DNA of 64,000 bases from Haloplanus sp. GDY1 (lineage in GTDB: Archaea > Halobacteriota > Halobacteria > Halobacteriales > Haloferacaceae), in contig NZ_CP098514.1 in assembly GCF_023703775.1 (NCBI RefSeq), positions 2,763,998 to 2,827,997 of the forward strand, in the 5' to 3' direction. A program made the translations under genes and the position numbers. Shown here in pieces: positions 43,493 to 52,141 of the stretch. How positions within the stretch are numbered: the stretch's first letter is position 1; each line of letters begins with the position of its first letter. The notes beneath the pieces were generated by a model. The model made no database searches. It was not told the origin of the DNA and saw nothing but the letters and a program-made list of their open reading frames with translations.

Positions 43493-44560
43493 ATGTCGGA
43501 CGCCTACCTTGCCCTGGAGGACGGCCGCGTCGTCGAAGCGCGTGGCCGCGTTCCGGGTCGGACGCGTGGCGAACTGGTCTTCACGACCGCGTACACCGGA
43601 TACGAGGAGAGCCTGACCGATCCCTCCTACGAGGAGCAGGTCCTCACCTTCTCGTACCCGCTCATCGGCAACTACGGCGTCCGAGAGGAGCGATTCGAGT
43701 CCGACCGGGTCCACCCGCGTGCCGCCATCGCCCGCGAGTTCACCGAGGAGGTCGTCGAGTGGCTGGACGAGGAGGACACCCCAGCCATCGACCACCTCGA
43801 CACCCGTGACCTCGTCACCTCCATCCGCGAGGAGGGGGCGATGAAGTGTGGCATCGCGGTCGGCCCCGACGCGACCCCCGAGGACGCGAAGGCGGAACTC
43901 GACGCCTGCAAGGGCATGAGCGAGCACACGGACATCGGCGCGCAGGTCAGCGTCGACGACCCCGTCGTCTACGAGGGCGGGTCGGCCGCGACGGTAGCCC
44001 TGATCGACTGCGGCGCCAAGGGCTCGATCACCGAGTCCCTGCTGGAGCGGGACGCCACCGTTCACGTCCTGCCCTACGACGCCACCCCCGCGGACGTCGC
44101 GGCCGTCGACCCGGACCTCCTGTTCGTCTCGAACGGTCCCGGCGACCCCGAGAACTTCGGGGCCGCCGAGGCGCTGGTCGACGAGTACCTCGGCGACCTG
44201 CCCATCGCGGGCATCTGCCTCGGGCAGCAGGTGGTCGCCAACGCCCTCGGCGGCAGCACCGAGAAGATGTCCTTCGGCCACCGAGGCGTCAACCAGCCGG
44301 TCCGCGACCTGGAGTCCGGCCGCGTCGTCATGACCACCCAGAACCACGGCTACACCGTCGGCGACCCGGGCGACCGCCTGAACGTGACGCAGGTGAACGT
44401 CAACGACGGCACCGCGGAGGGCCTCGAAAACGAGGACCTCGGCGTCATCACCCGTCAGTACCACCCCGAGGCCAACCCCGGCCCGCACGACTCGCTCGAC
44501 TTCTTCGACGACGTGCTCGACCTGGTGTCGACGGACGCGCCCGTCGCCACCTCGGACTAG
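43493..44560 (+). CDS. carA: carbamoyl phosphate synthase small subunit (glutaminase)
   Basis: 355 residues. The N-terminal CPSase_sm domain begins AYLALEDGRVVEARG. The class I amidotransferase triad is C242 in GICLGQQ, with H324 and E326 in YHPEA. It hydrolyses glutamine to feed ammonia to CarB for arginine and pyrimidine synthesis. CarB is not adjacent and must be elsewhere. The 3' end, including the stop, is the first unit of a fourfold 46-bp tandem repeat. Confidence 0.96.
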   Translation: MSDAYLALEDGRVVEARGRVPGRTRGELVFTTAYTGYEESLTDPSYEEQVLTFSYPLIGNYGVREERFESDRVHPRAAIAREFTEEVVEWLDEEDTPAIDHLDTRDLVTSIREEGAMKCGIAVGPDATPEDAKAELDACKGMSEHTDIGAQVSVDDPVVYEGGSAATVALIDCGAKGSITESLLERDATVHVLPYDATPADVAAVDPDLLFVSNGPGDPENFGAAEALVDEYLGDLPIAGICLGQQVVANALGGSTEKMSFGHRGVNQPVRDLESGRVVMTTQNHGYTVGDPGDRLNVTQVNVNDGTAEGLENEDLGVITRQYHPEANPGPHDSLDFFDDVLDLVSTDAPVATSD

Positions 44561-44720
44561 GCGCCGTCTCCGACTTCTCGCCGCGCCCGTCGCCACCTCG
44601 GACTAGGCGCCGTCTCCGACTTCTCGCCGCGCCCGTCGCCACCTCGGACTAGGCGCCGTCTCCGACTTCTCGCCGCGCCCGTCGCCACCTCGGACTAGGC
44701 GCCGTCTCCGACTTCTCGCC
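44537..44720. repeat. 46-bp unit repeated four times at the carA/MFS convergent junction
   Basis: Four exact copies, with stop codons at 44558, 44604, 44650 and 44696 on the plus strand. Each copy contains the last codons and stop of carA on one strand and the last codons and stop of the MFS gene on the other, overlapping as CTAG. Only the first copy ends carA and only the last ends the MFS gene. The inner copies are non-coding spacers carrying duplicate stops. Confidence 0.95.
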
Positions 44721-46029
44721 GCGCCACCCCGACCAGCAATCCGATCACCGGCAGGACGACCGCCGCCCCCGCGACGAACGGCGACCAGTAGGCGAGCGCG
44801 TACAGCGCGGCCGCGACGGGCGGGCCGACGGTGCGACCCAGGCTCCCCGCCCCCTGCGTGACGCCGAAGGCGGTCCCCTGCCGGTCGGCGCCCGACCCCG
44901 CCGACACCAGCGCCGCCAGCGACGGGTTCAGGAGGCCGTTGCCGAGCGAGAGCACGGCGAGCACGGCGAGCAGCGCCACCACCTCGCGGGTGAGCCACGC
45001 CGGCCCGCCCGGCGCGGGGAGGGCGGCCCCGAGGTCCGGCGCGAACGGGAGGGCGGCGAGGGCGACGAGCAGTAGCGCCGCGCCGCCGACGGCCAGCCGT
45101 GCCGACCCGACCCGCTCGGCGAGGCGGCCGACCAGCACCCCCTGGTTGAGCGCGCCGAGGACGCCGACGTACGTGAGTAAGAGGGCGGCGGCGGAGGCGT
45201 CGAACCGGTAGGCCGGCGCGTCGGCGACGAAGGGAATGAACATCACCTGTACGCCCGCGAAGGCGACGGAGACGAGGAAGAAGGCGAGGACGAGGCCACG
45301 GAGCGCCGGGTCGCGAAGCGCCGTCGCGAACGACCCGACGAGCGTCGTCCGCTCGGCGGCCGCCCGGTGGCGGTCGGGTTCCTCCAGGGCGACCAGCGCG
45401 ACGGCGAGCGCGGCGAGGCTCATCGCCGCCGCGCCGAACGCCGGGAGGGAGAACCGACTCGCCGGAATCGGGAGGGTCGACGCCGCCCGCACCGCCCGCT
45501 CGCTCGCCAGCGCGCCGCCGATGGCGGGGCCGAAGATGAACCCGAGGCTGAACGAGGCGCCGACGAGGCCCAGCGCGCTCGCCCGCCGCTCCGGCGGCGT
45601 CACGTCCGCGACGTAGGCCTGCGCGGCGGCGATGTTGCCCCCCATCGCCCCGGCGAGCGCCCGCGCGACGAAGAGCGTGGCGACGCCGACGGCGGCCCCG
45701 CGGGCGTCGCCGGCCAGGTCCGCGAGGCCGAAGACGGTCCACGCGACGACGCTCCCGGCGAGCGAGAGGACGACCACCGGCCGCCGCCCCCAGCGGTCGG
45801 AGTACCGACCGAGGACGGGCGCGGCGAGAAACTGCGTCAGGGAGTACGTCGCCGCCAGCAGGCCGATGAAGACGTCGCCGACGCCGAAGCTCCGGACGTA
45901 GTAGGGGAGGATCGGGATGACGACCCCGAAGCCGACCAGGTCCAGAAAGACGACGAACACCACGGTGGCGACGCCCCGCCGGGGACGCTCGACGACCGGC
46001 CGTGCCGTCGCGCCGCCGGGGACACCCAT
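44695..46029 (-). CDS. MFS transporter, TetA-like drug:H+ antiporter type
   Basis: 444 residues, about 12 spans. Motif A reads GRYSDRWGRRPVVV after span 2, and GAMGGNIAAAQAYVADVTPPE is typical of the TetA-like group of MFS exporters. Between the two halves lies an acidic loop (ALEEPDRHRAAAERTTL). Substrate unknown; drug or metabolite export is the family norm. Its last residues (REVGDGA) and stop come from the terminal copy of the 46-bp repeat. Confidence 0.88.
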   Translation of the reverse strand: MGVPGGATARPVVERPRRGVATVVFVVFLDLVGFGVVIPILPYYVRSFGVGDVFIGLLAATYSLTQFLAAPVLGRYSDRWGRRPVVVLSLAGSVVAWTVFGLADLAGDARGAAVGVATLFVARALAGAMGGNIAAAQAYVADVTPPERRASALGLVGASFSLGFIFGPAIGGALASERAVRAASTLPIPASRFSLPAFGAAAMSLAALAVALVALEEPDRHRAAAERTTLVGSFATALRDPALRGLVLAFFLVSVAFAGVQVMFIPFVADAPAYRFDASAAALLLTYVGVLGALNQGVLVGRLAERVGSARLAVGGAALLLVALAALPFAPDLGAALPAPGGPAWLTREVVALLAVLAVLSLGNGLLNPSLAALVSAGSGADRQGTAFGVTQGAGSLGRTVGPPVAAALYALAYWSPFVAGAAVVLPVIGLLVGVARREVGDGA

Positions 46030-46127
46030 ACCGAAGGACCGCGGGCGGCTCCCTAAAAGCTCCCGTCGACGTGGGGCGGGTGTCGACCTTCGGCAGGTTT
46101 TTGACCCGACTCGCGCAACTCCGTTGC

Positions 46128-47012
46128 ATGATTACGGTCAGGGCTCCCGCGACGAGTGCGAACCTCGGCAGCGGGTTCGACGTGTTCGGCGCGGCCCTCG
46201 ACCGACCGGCGGACGTCGTTCGCGTCGAGAAGGCCGACCGGACGACAATCGACGTGACGGGCTACGGGAGCGAGTTCATCCCCGAGGACCCCGAGAACAA
46301 CACCGTCGGGGCAGTCGCCGAGGCGCTCGACGCCCCGGCGCACATCCGCATCGACAAGGGGATCCGTCCCTCCTCGGGGCTCGGCTCCTCGGGCGCCAGC
46401 GCCGCGGCGGCGGCGCTCGCCCTGAACGAACTGTACGACCGCGGCCTCACGCGCGAGGAACTCGTCCCCATCGCGGGGAAAGGCGAGGCCACCGTCTCCG
46501 GCGAGGTCCACCTCGACAACGTGGCGCCCGCCCTGCTGGGAGGGTTCACCGTCGCCACGGGCCGGGACGTGACGACCGTCGACGCCGACATTCCGCTCGT
46601 CGCCTGCCTCCCCGAAATCGCCATCTCGACGCGCGACGCCCGCGACGTGGTGCCCGCGGGGGCGACGATGGAGCAACTCGTCTACACCGTCGGCCGGGCG
46701 GCGACGCTGACGACGGGCATGTGTCGGAACGACCCCCGCCTCGTCGGCAAGGGGATGCACGACCGCCTCGTCACGCCCGCCCGGGCCGACCTCATCTCGG
46801 GGTACGACGAGGTGCGCGAGGCCGCCCTCGACGCCGGCGCCACCGGCGTCACCGTCAGCGGCGCCGGCCCCGGCGTCCTCGCGGCGTGTTACCCCGAGGA
46901 CCGCCGGTCGATCGCGGCCGCGATGGTCGAGGGGTTCGCCGAGGTCGGGGTCGACTCCCGGGCCTACCAGACCGAGATCGGCCGCGGCGCGACGCTGTAC
47001 CCCGACACGTAG
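46128..47012 (+). CDS. thrB: homoserine kinase
   Basis: 294 residues from the ATG at 46128. The GHMP kinase pattern is present: TVRAPATSANLGSGFDVFG at the start, the phosphate-binding loop PSSGLGSSGASAAAAA, and the late GVTVSGAGPGVLA. It phosphorylates homoserine on the way to threonine. It stands alone; ThrC is not in the window. Confidence 0.94.
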   Translation: MITVRAPATSANLGSGFDVFGAALDRPADVVRVEKADRTTIDVTGYGSEFIPEDPENNTVGAVAEALDAPAHIRIDKGIRPSSGLGSSGASAAAAALALNELYDRGLTREELVPIAGKGEATVSGEVHLDNVAPALLGGFTVATGRDVTTVDADIPLVACLPEIAISTRDARDVVPAGATMEQLVYTVGRAATLTTGMCRNDPRLVGKGMHDRLVTPARADLISGYDEVREAALDAGATGVTVSGAGPGVLAACYPEDRRSIAAAMVEGFAEVGVDSRAYQTEIGRGATLYPDT

Positions 47013-47065
47013 GCCGCCCGCCGCTCGCCACAAGACGTATTCTCCCCGACGGCCGTCTCCGAGAC

Positions 47066-47446
47066 GTGGACTCGAACAGCCTGCCGATGGTCCCCGACCT
47101 CCACGTCGTCTCCAAGCCGGTTCGGTACCTCGTCCTCGGCGTCCTGGGTGCCGGCGTCCTCCTGTTGGTCGTCCTGGTGTTGCTCGGCATGGCGAGCACC
47201 CCGACGGTCACGCTGGAGGCGACGGTCGTCGACTCGGTGCCGTCGGAGACGGCGGCCGAGGACGTGCACTCGCTGTCCGGATTCGCCGACGACAGCCCGG
47301 TGCGGGCCGTCGTCGAGGACGCGCTCCGAACCGGCTCCGCGTCCGTGGAGGCGACGACGGCGGACGTTCGTGACGCGGACGTTCCGTCGACCGAGTTCTA
47401 CGTCAGACACGACGGTCGGGTGGTCCGGGTCGTGATCGATTCCTGA
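47066..47446 (+). CDS. [10 protein letters not shown] membrane protein, unknown function (126 aa)
   Basis: A GTG at 47066 opens the frame (MDSNSLPMVPDLHVVSK), and the short distance from a GTATTC element fits a leaderless start. One strong membrane span (about 20-42) is followed by an extracytoplasmic-looking, acidic domain of 80 residues with a beta pattern ending TEFYVRHDGRVVRVVIDS. No named family recognised. Confidence 0.55.
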   Translation: MDSNSLPMVPDLHVVSKPVRYLVLGVLGAGVLLLVVLVLLGMASTPTVTLEATVVDSVPSETAAEDVHSLSGFADDSPVRAVVEDALRTGSASVEATTADVRDADVPSTEFYVRHDGRVVRVVIDS

Positions 47447-47461
47447 CCGGGCCGGCGTCCG

Positions 47462-48361
47462 TCAGACCCCGCGACCCTGCAACTGCTCCTCTTCGGCCAT
47501 GTCGGCGTTCGACTGCCCCTTCATCCCCCGGCCGACGTTCGTCGCGATGTCGGCCAGGCGTTCGGGGTCGTCCCAGTTGTTGACCGCCTCGACGATGGCG
47601 GTGCCCATCGCCTCGGGGTTCTCGGCGCCGAAGATGCCGGAGCCGACGAAGATGCCGTCACACCCGTGGTGCATCATGAGCGCCGCGTCCGCGGGCGTCG
47701 CGATGCCGCCGGCGGCGAAGTTGACGACCGGCAGGCGCCCCATCTCCGCCGTCTCGTGGACCAGGTCGCGGGGCGCGCCGTGTTCCCGCGCCCACCGCTC
47801 GCGCTCCTCGTAGGCCATCCCGTCGAGTTCGCGGATGGCGCCCTTGATGGCGCGCTGGTGGGTGACCGCCTGGTTCACGTCGCCCGTGCCCGCCTCGCCC
47901 TTGGTGCGGATCATCGCCGCGCCCTCGTCGATGCGGCGGAGCGCCTCGCCCAGGTTCCGCGCCCCGCAGACGAACGGCGCGGTGAACTCCCGCTTGTCGA
48001 TGTGGTACTCGTCGTCGGCGGGCGTGAGCACTTCGCTCTCGTCGATCATGTCCGCGCCCTTGGCCTCCAGGATCTCCGCCTCCTTCCGGTGGCCGATGCG
48101 CGCCTTGCCCATCACGGGGATGGACACCTCCTCCAGAATCTCGGTGAGCGCCGCGGGGTCGGCCATCCGGGCGACGCCGCCGCGCTTGCGGATGTCCGCG
48201 GGGACGGCCTCCAGGCTCATCACCGCGACGGCGCCGCAGTCCTCCGCGATGCGGGCCTGCTCCGCGTTGACGACGTCCATGATGACGCCCCCTTTCTGCA
48301 TGCGGGCGAAGCCGCGCTTCACCAGTTCCGTGCCGCGCCGCAGTTCTTCGAGATCGGTCAT
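47462..48361 (-). CDS. pdxS: pyridoxal 5'-phosphate synthase, PdxS subunit
   Basis: 299 residues, the usual PdxS length. Signature segments are [20 protein letters not shown], the catalytic lysine K86 in MGKARIGH and GEAGTGDVN, ending with [18 protein letters not shown]. It condenses ribose 5-phosphate, glyceraldehyde 3-phosphate and ammonia to PLP. The ammonia comes from PdxT, whose gene is not here. Confidence 0.97.
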   Translation of the reverse strand: MTDLEELRRGTELVKRGFARMQKGGVIMDVVNAEQARIAEDCGAVAVMSLEAVPADIRKRGGVARMADPAALTEILEEVSIPVMGKARIGHRKEAEILEAKGADMIDESEVLTPADDEYHIDKREFTAPFVCGARNLGEALRRIDEGAAMIRTKGEAGTGDVNQAVTHQRAIKGAIRELDGMAYEERERWAREHGAPRDLVHETAEMGRLPVVNFAAGGIATPADAALMMHHGCDGIFVGSGIFGAENPEAMGTAIVEAVNNWDDPERLADIATNVGRGMKGQSNADMAEEEQLQGRGV

Positions 48362-48478
48362 ACCCCCCGTTACGGGGGGACCTACTTAACGGCGGGCATC
48401 CGGAAGATGTTGCCATCGCCCCGGCCCCGTGTGGCCGTGACCGCCACCGATTTACCGGCCCGCTCCCTCCCACCGACA

Positions 48479-49213
48479 ATGAGTTCCGGGTCGGAGTCGG
48501 TGACGGGCCGCATCGCCACCCTCGTGGACGGCGACGGCCTCCCCACGCCCGACTCGCTCCCCCGGTGGCTCGCGCCGCTCCCGCGACCGGTCGAGAACCT
48601 CGGCCTCTCGCTCGCGTGGGCGGTGGTCGCCACCAACCTCGTCGGAACCGCCTTCGGCTTCTGGTACTACCGCTTCCAGTTCGCGGCCGAGCCCCTCGTC
48701 ATCTGGCCGCTCGTCCCCGACAGCCCCGTCGCCACGCTCTTCGTCGCCCTCTCGCTCGCCCTCTGGAAACTCGGCCGGTCGAACGAGACGGTGAACGCGC
48801 TGGCCTTCTTCGGCTGCTGGAAACTCGGCCTCTGGACGCCCTTCGTCCTCCTCGCGTTCGCCGACGGCTTCCTCGCGACCACCCCGCTCCCCATGTACGC
48901 GTTCCTCCTCGGGAGCCACCTCATGATGGTCGTCGAGGCGTTCGTGATCCACCGCTACAGCGACTTCCCCGTGGGCGCCGTCGCCGTCGCCGCCGCGTGG
49001 TACGGCCTGAACGACCTGGTGGACTACTTCCTGCCGCTGGTCGGCACCCCCCACCACACCCTGCTCCCGGGCCAGCGCATCGTCGACGGCACGATCACGC
49101 ACGTCTCGCCGAGCCACGAACTCGCCGCCGCCGGCGCCGTCGTCCTGACGCTCACGGCGACGTTTCTCACCCTGGCGACGCGGGTGAAGAAACTGGAGGT
49201 CCGATCACGGTAG
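48479..49213 (+). CDS. DUF1405 family membrane protein
   Basis: 244 residues with about six to seven spans. The family-like features are NLVGTAFGFWYYRFQF near span 1 and LVIWPLVPDSPVATLF and FFGCWKLGLWTPFVL in the middle, with SHLMMVVEAFVIH later. The conserved W, D, S and H residues in these loops are characteristic of DUF1405 (also YpjA in Bacillus). Function unknown. It is divergent from pdxS. Confidence 0.82.
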   Translation: MSSGSESVTGRIATLVDGDGLPTPDSLPRWLAPLPRPVENLGLSLAWAVVATNLVGTAFGFWYYRFQFAAEPLVIWPLVPDSPVATLFVALSLALWKLGRSNETVNALAFFGCWKLGLWTPFVLLAFADGFLATTPLPMYAFLLGSHLMMVVEAFVIHRYSDFPVGAVAVAAAWYGLNDLVDYFLPLVGTPHHTLLPGQRIVDGTITHVSPSHELAAAGAVVLTLTATFLTLATRVKKLEVRSR

Positions 49214-49267
49214 TTCGGCGCGTGCGGGACCCGTCGCTCGACGACCGCCCCGGCGCCACCGCCTCGC

Positions 49268-49951
49268 TCAGTCCTCGGCGTCGCCGCCAGGGTCCTCCTC
49301 CGGCCTGCCGGTCTGGAGTCGCTGGGTCGCGAGCACCTGTCCGATCCGGAGCACGAACTCGAGGAGGACGAGAAAGAGCAGGTAGAGGAGAATCGTCTCC
49401 CACTGTTCGGCCATCGCGACGACGACGTCGACCGGAATCTCCGTGGGGAGTGCCGGCGAGCCCTCCAGGATCAGCGCCCCGAGGATGCCCAGCGGAAGCA
49501 TCTTCGCCAGGTCCTGCGAGAGGTTCTGGCTGTAGTACGCCGTCACCCTGATGGCGGTCACGATGGCCATGGCCGTCACGAGGAGGAGGCGAACGTCGAT
49601 GCCCGGCGCCAGGAGGACGACCAGAAGCAGGTAGAACACGTACCAGACCATGGTCAGGACGGGGTAGACGACGAGGTACTCGACGACGTAGAGGGCGATT
49701 CGGACGACGTTGCCGACGCTCTCGACGCTCCGCCCGACGACGCCGCGGGCGTACCGCCGGAACCGGAGTTCGAAGATGTCCCGTCGGGCGACGAAGCGAT
49801 AGAACTCGAAGATGAAGATGAGGTAGACGACGATGACGACGGCCCTGAGGACGAGTGGCTCCCAGGTGCGGAGGGCGACGTCCGGCGAAACCGGAACCGG
49901 GAGCGGTATCTGCTGGAGGAGCGTCGACGGGATGATCGGATCTGGATGCAT
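49268..49951 (-). CDS. five-span membrane protein, unknown function
   Basis: 227 residues from ATG 49951. An extracytoplasmic, proline-rich N-terminus (about 25 residues) is followed by spans at about 35-52, 85-105, 118-135, 150-165 and 185-205. Basic arginine clusters (RRDIFELRFRRYARG) lie on the inside, and the tail is acidic and ends EEDPGGDAED. No active-site motif is visible and no family is recognised. Confidence 0.6.
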   Translation of the reverse strand: MHPDPIIPSTLLQQIPLPVPVSPDVALRTWEPLVLRAVVIVVYLIFIFEFYRFVARRDIFELRFRRYARGVVGRSVESVGNVVRIALYVVEYLVVYPVLTMVWYVFYLLLVVLLAPGIDVRLLLVTAMAIVTAIRVTAYYSQNLSQDLAKMLPLGILGALILEGSPALPTEIPVDVVVAMAEQWETILLYLLFLVLLEFVLRIGQVLATQRLQTGRPEEDPGGDAED

Positions 49952-50074
49952 GGATCTCACTGCTCGCGCACGGCACGAGATACATTGCTACGCTGTCAGG
50001 AAGGATAACCGTTGGTGGTCGGCGAGACGCCGACGCCGGCGTACCGTTATTCCGCTGGCATCCGTAGCGGGGAT

Positions 50075-51121
50075 ATGGCCCTGTACGACCGCCTCGCGGA
50101 CCTCCCGCTCCGGGTCGGCCGCGAGACACGGACGCGACACGAGCGTGACACCTCTAGCGGGTTCACCCGCACGACGACCGTCTTCGAACTCCACGGTGAC
50201 GGCCACGTCGGCCGCGGCGAGGACGTGACCTACGACACGGAGGATCACGACGCGCTCGCCGAAACCGACTCGCTCGTGCCCACCGGCGAGTTCACGTTCG
50301 ACGAGTTCTCGACCGCGCTGGACGACGTCGACCTCTTTCCCACCGGGGAGCCCGAACAGCCCTCCGCGCACCACTACCGGCGCTGGGGAGTCGAGAGCGC
50401 GGCCCTCGACCTCGCCTTGCGGCAGGCCGACACCGACTTCGCGTCGGCGCTGGGACGCGAGCGCGACCCCCTGAACTTCGTCGTCAGCACCCGCCTCGGC
50501 GACCCGCCGACGACCGATCGGGTCGAGGCCATCCTCGACCGCCATCCCGACCTCGGCCTGAAACTCGATCCGACGAGCGACTGGGACGACGAACTCGTCG
50601 CCGCCCTCGCCGACACCGGCGCCGTCCGCCTCCTCGACCTCAAGGGTCACTACGTCGGAACGACCGTGGATCAGCCGCCGGATCCAGCCCTCTACGAGCG
50701 CGTGATCGAGGGGTTCCCGGACGCGGTGATCGAGGACCCGGCGCTCACCGACGGGACGCGCCCGGTCGTCGAATCCGCGAGGGACCGCCTCTCGTGGGAC
50801 GCCCCCATCACCGGCGTCGAGAGCGTCCGAGACCTCCCCTTCCCACCCCGGTGGCTCAACGTCAAGCCCTCGCGGTTCGGGACCGTCGAGTCCGTACTGG
50901 AAACCATCGAGTACGCCCTGGAGCGTGACGTGAGGCTCTACGGCGGCGGTCAGTTCGAACTCGGCGTGGGCCGGGATCACATCCAGACGCTGGCGTCGAC
51001 GTTCTACCCCGACGCACCGAACGACGTGGCACCCGGCGGCTACAACCTGCCCGACCTGCCCGCGGATCCGCCGGGGAGCCCGCTGGCCCCGAGCGACGAC
51101 GCGGCCGGACTGGACTTCTAG
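50075..51121 (+). CDS. enolase-superfamily (mandelate racemase-like) protein
   Basis: 348 residues from ATG 50075. The N-terminal capping domain carries a threonine/arginine-rich beta region (TRTTTVFELHGDGHVGRG), followed by a TIM barrel. Candidate metal ligands are Asp in RLLDLKGHYVG and Glu in DAVIEDPAL, with a lysine in GLKLDPTSD. Later strands show WLNVKPSRFG and LYGGGQFELGVGR, where superfamily catalytic residues sit. The set is compatible with an acid-sugar dehydratase or epimerase, but the substrate is unknown. It overlaps the convergent regulator gene by CTAG. Confidence 0.72.
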   Translation: MALYDRLADLPLRVGRETRTRHERDTSSGFTRTTTVFELHGDGHVGRGEDVTYDTEDHDALAETDSLVPTGEFTFDEFSTALDDVDLFPTGEPEQPSAHHYRRWGVESAALDLALRQADTDFASALGRERDPLNFVVSTRLGDPPTTDRVEAILDRHPDLGLKLDPTSDWDDELVAALADTGAVRLLDLKGHYVGTTVDQPPDPALYERVIEGFPDAVIEDPALTDGTRPVVESARDRLSWDAPITGVESVRDLPFPPRWLNVKPSRFGTVESVLETIEYALERDVRLYGGGQFELGVGRDHIQTLASTFYPDAPNDVAPGGYNLPDLPADPPGSPLAPSDDAAGLDF

Positions 51122-52038
51122 TCGCGGACCGGCACGTCCTCCCGGTCGGCGTGGGCGCGCACCCACAGTTCGCCGATGCGGGAGAGCCGCGTCCGGTAGG
51201 ACTTCCCGTGTTCCTCCTGTTCGATGTAGCCCTTCCCACCCGGGCCGAGGCGGTCGACGTTGTAGATGACCTTCGACCGGAAGCTGTCGGTGTACTCCTC
51301 GCCGAGTTCGGCCGCGAGGGCTTCGGCGAGTTCGGAGACGGACTCGAACTCGCCGTGGTCGCCGAGTTCGAACAGGATCACCTCCTCGAACGGCTTGACG
51401 TTCGAGAAGGAGGCGACCGGGAGTTCGACGATGTGGTTGTCGCCGATGCGCTTGGCGCCGATGGTGGTGCCCCGTTCGTCGAACTCGTCGAGGAGTTCGG
51501 TCGTCCCGTCGAGGCGCTCGCGGACGCGCTCGTCGTCGACCGCCCCCTCGTCGAGGAGGCTCCGCAGCAGGTCCCGGTTCGCCCGCAACTCCTCCGCGAG
51601 TTCCGTCTCCAGGTACTTCTCGGGGGCGGTGTAGTAGGTGTGGATGCGGTCCCGGTCCGCCTGCCGTTCGAGGGTGATGGAGTGGGCGGCGGTGGCGAAG
51701 GCGAAACTCACCGGCCGCGGCATCGAACTCACGTTCACCCACACCTCGCCGTCCGGCGCTCCCTCGTCCAACTGGTCGTTGATGAGGTCGAAGGCGTCCT
51801 CGAAGGCGGCGTCGTAGTCGTAGACGTCCTCGATGACGACGCGCCTGGTCTCGGCGCCGAGCAGGTTCCGGAAGTCCTGCTCCAGTTTCTCCGAGATGTT
51901 CCGCGAGTACTCCACGTTGGCCTCGCTCCCGACGGCGCCCTCGAGCAGGATGACCCGGTCGACGTCGAACTGGTCGCGGATCAGCGGCGCGATCAGCCGG
52001 TCGTAGTCGAAGCCGACCGGGACGATGTGGGTCTGCAT
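51118..52038 (-). CDS. HFX_2341-family transcriptional regulator (CARF-like N-terminus plus winged helix)
   Basis: 306 residues from ATG 52038. The N-terminal 130 residues begin MQTHIVPVGFDYDRLIAPLI then RDQFDVDRVILLEG, a Rossmann-type CARF-like pattern. The C-terminal half holds a helix-turn-helix region (FESVSELAEALAAEL). The family is common in haloarchaea, often away from CRISPR loci. No CRISPR array or cas gene was seen in this window. A nucleotide ligand is a family-based guess. Confidence 0.75.
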   Translation of the reverse strand: MQTHIVPVGFDYDRLIAPLIRDQFDVDRVILLEGAVGSEANVEYSRNISEKLEQDFRNLLGAETRRVVIEDVYDYDAAFEDAFDLINDQLDEGAPDGEVWVNVSSMPRPVSFAFATAAHSITLERQADRDRIHTYYTAPEKYLETELAEELRANRDLLRSLLDEGAVDDERVRERLDGTTELLDEFDERGTTIGAKRIGDNHIVELPVASFSNVKPFEEVILFELGDHGEFESVSELAEALAAELGEEYTDSFRSKVIYNVDRLGPGGKGYIEQEEHGKSYRTRLSRIGELWVRAHADREDVPVRD

Positions 52039-52141
52039 GACCGGTGTTCGGGCCGGTATCTGTAAAAAGGCCAGTTTCCGTGCCGGACGCCGACCCCGCC
52101 CGCGGTAGGTCTTAGTGTCACTCGTCCGTACGGTCGTGGCG

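Noticed and set aside
44537-44720. CRISPR array from the regular 46-bp repeats
   Set aside because: The units are directly adjacent with no spacers and consist of coding ends of two genes.
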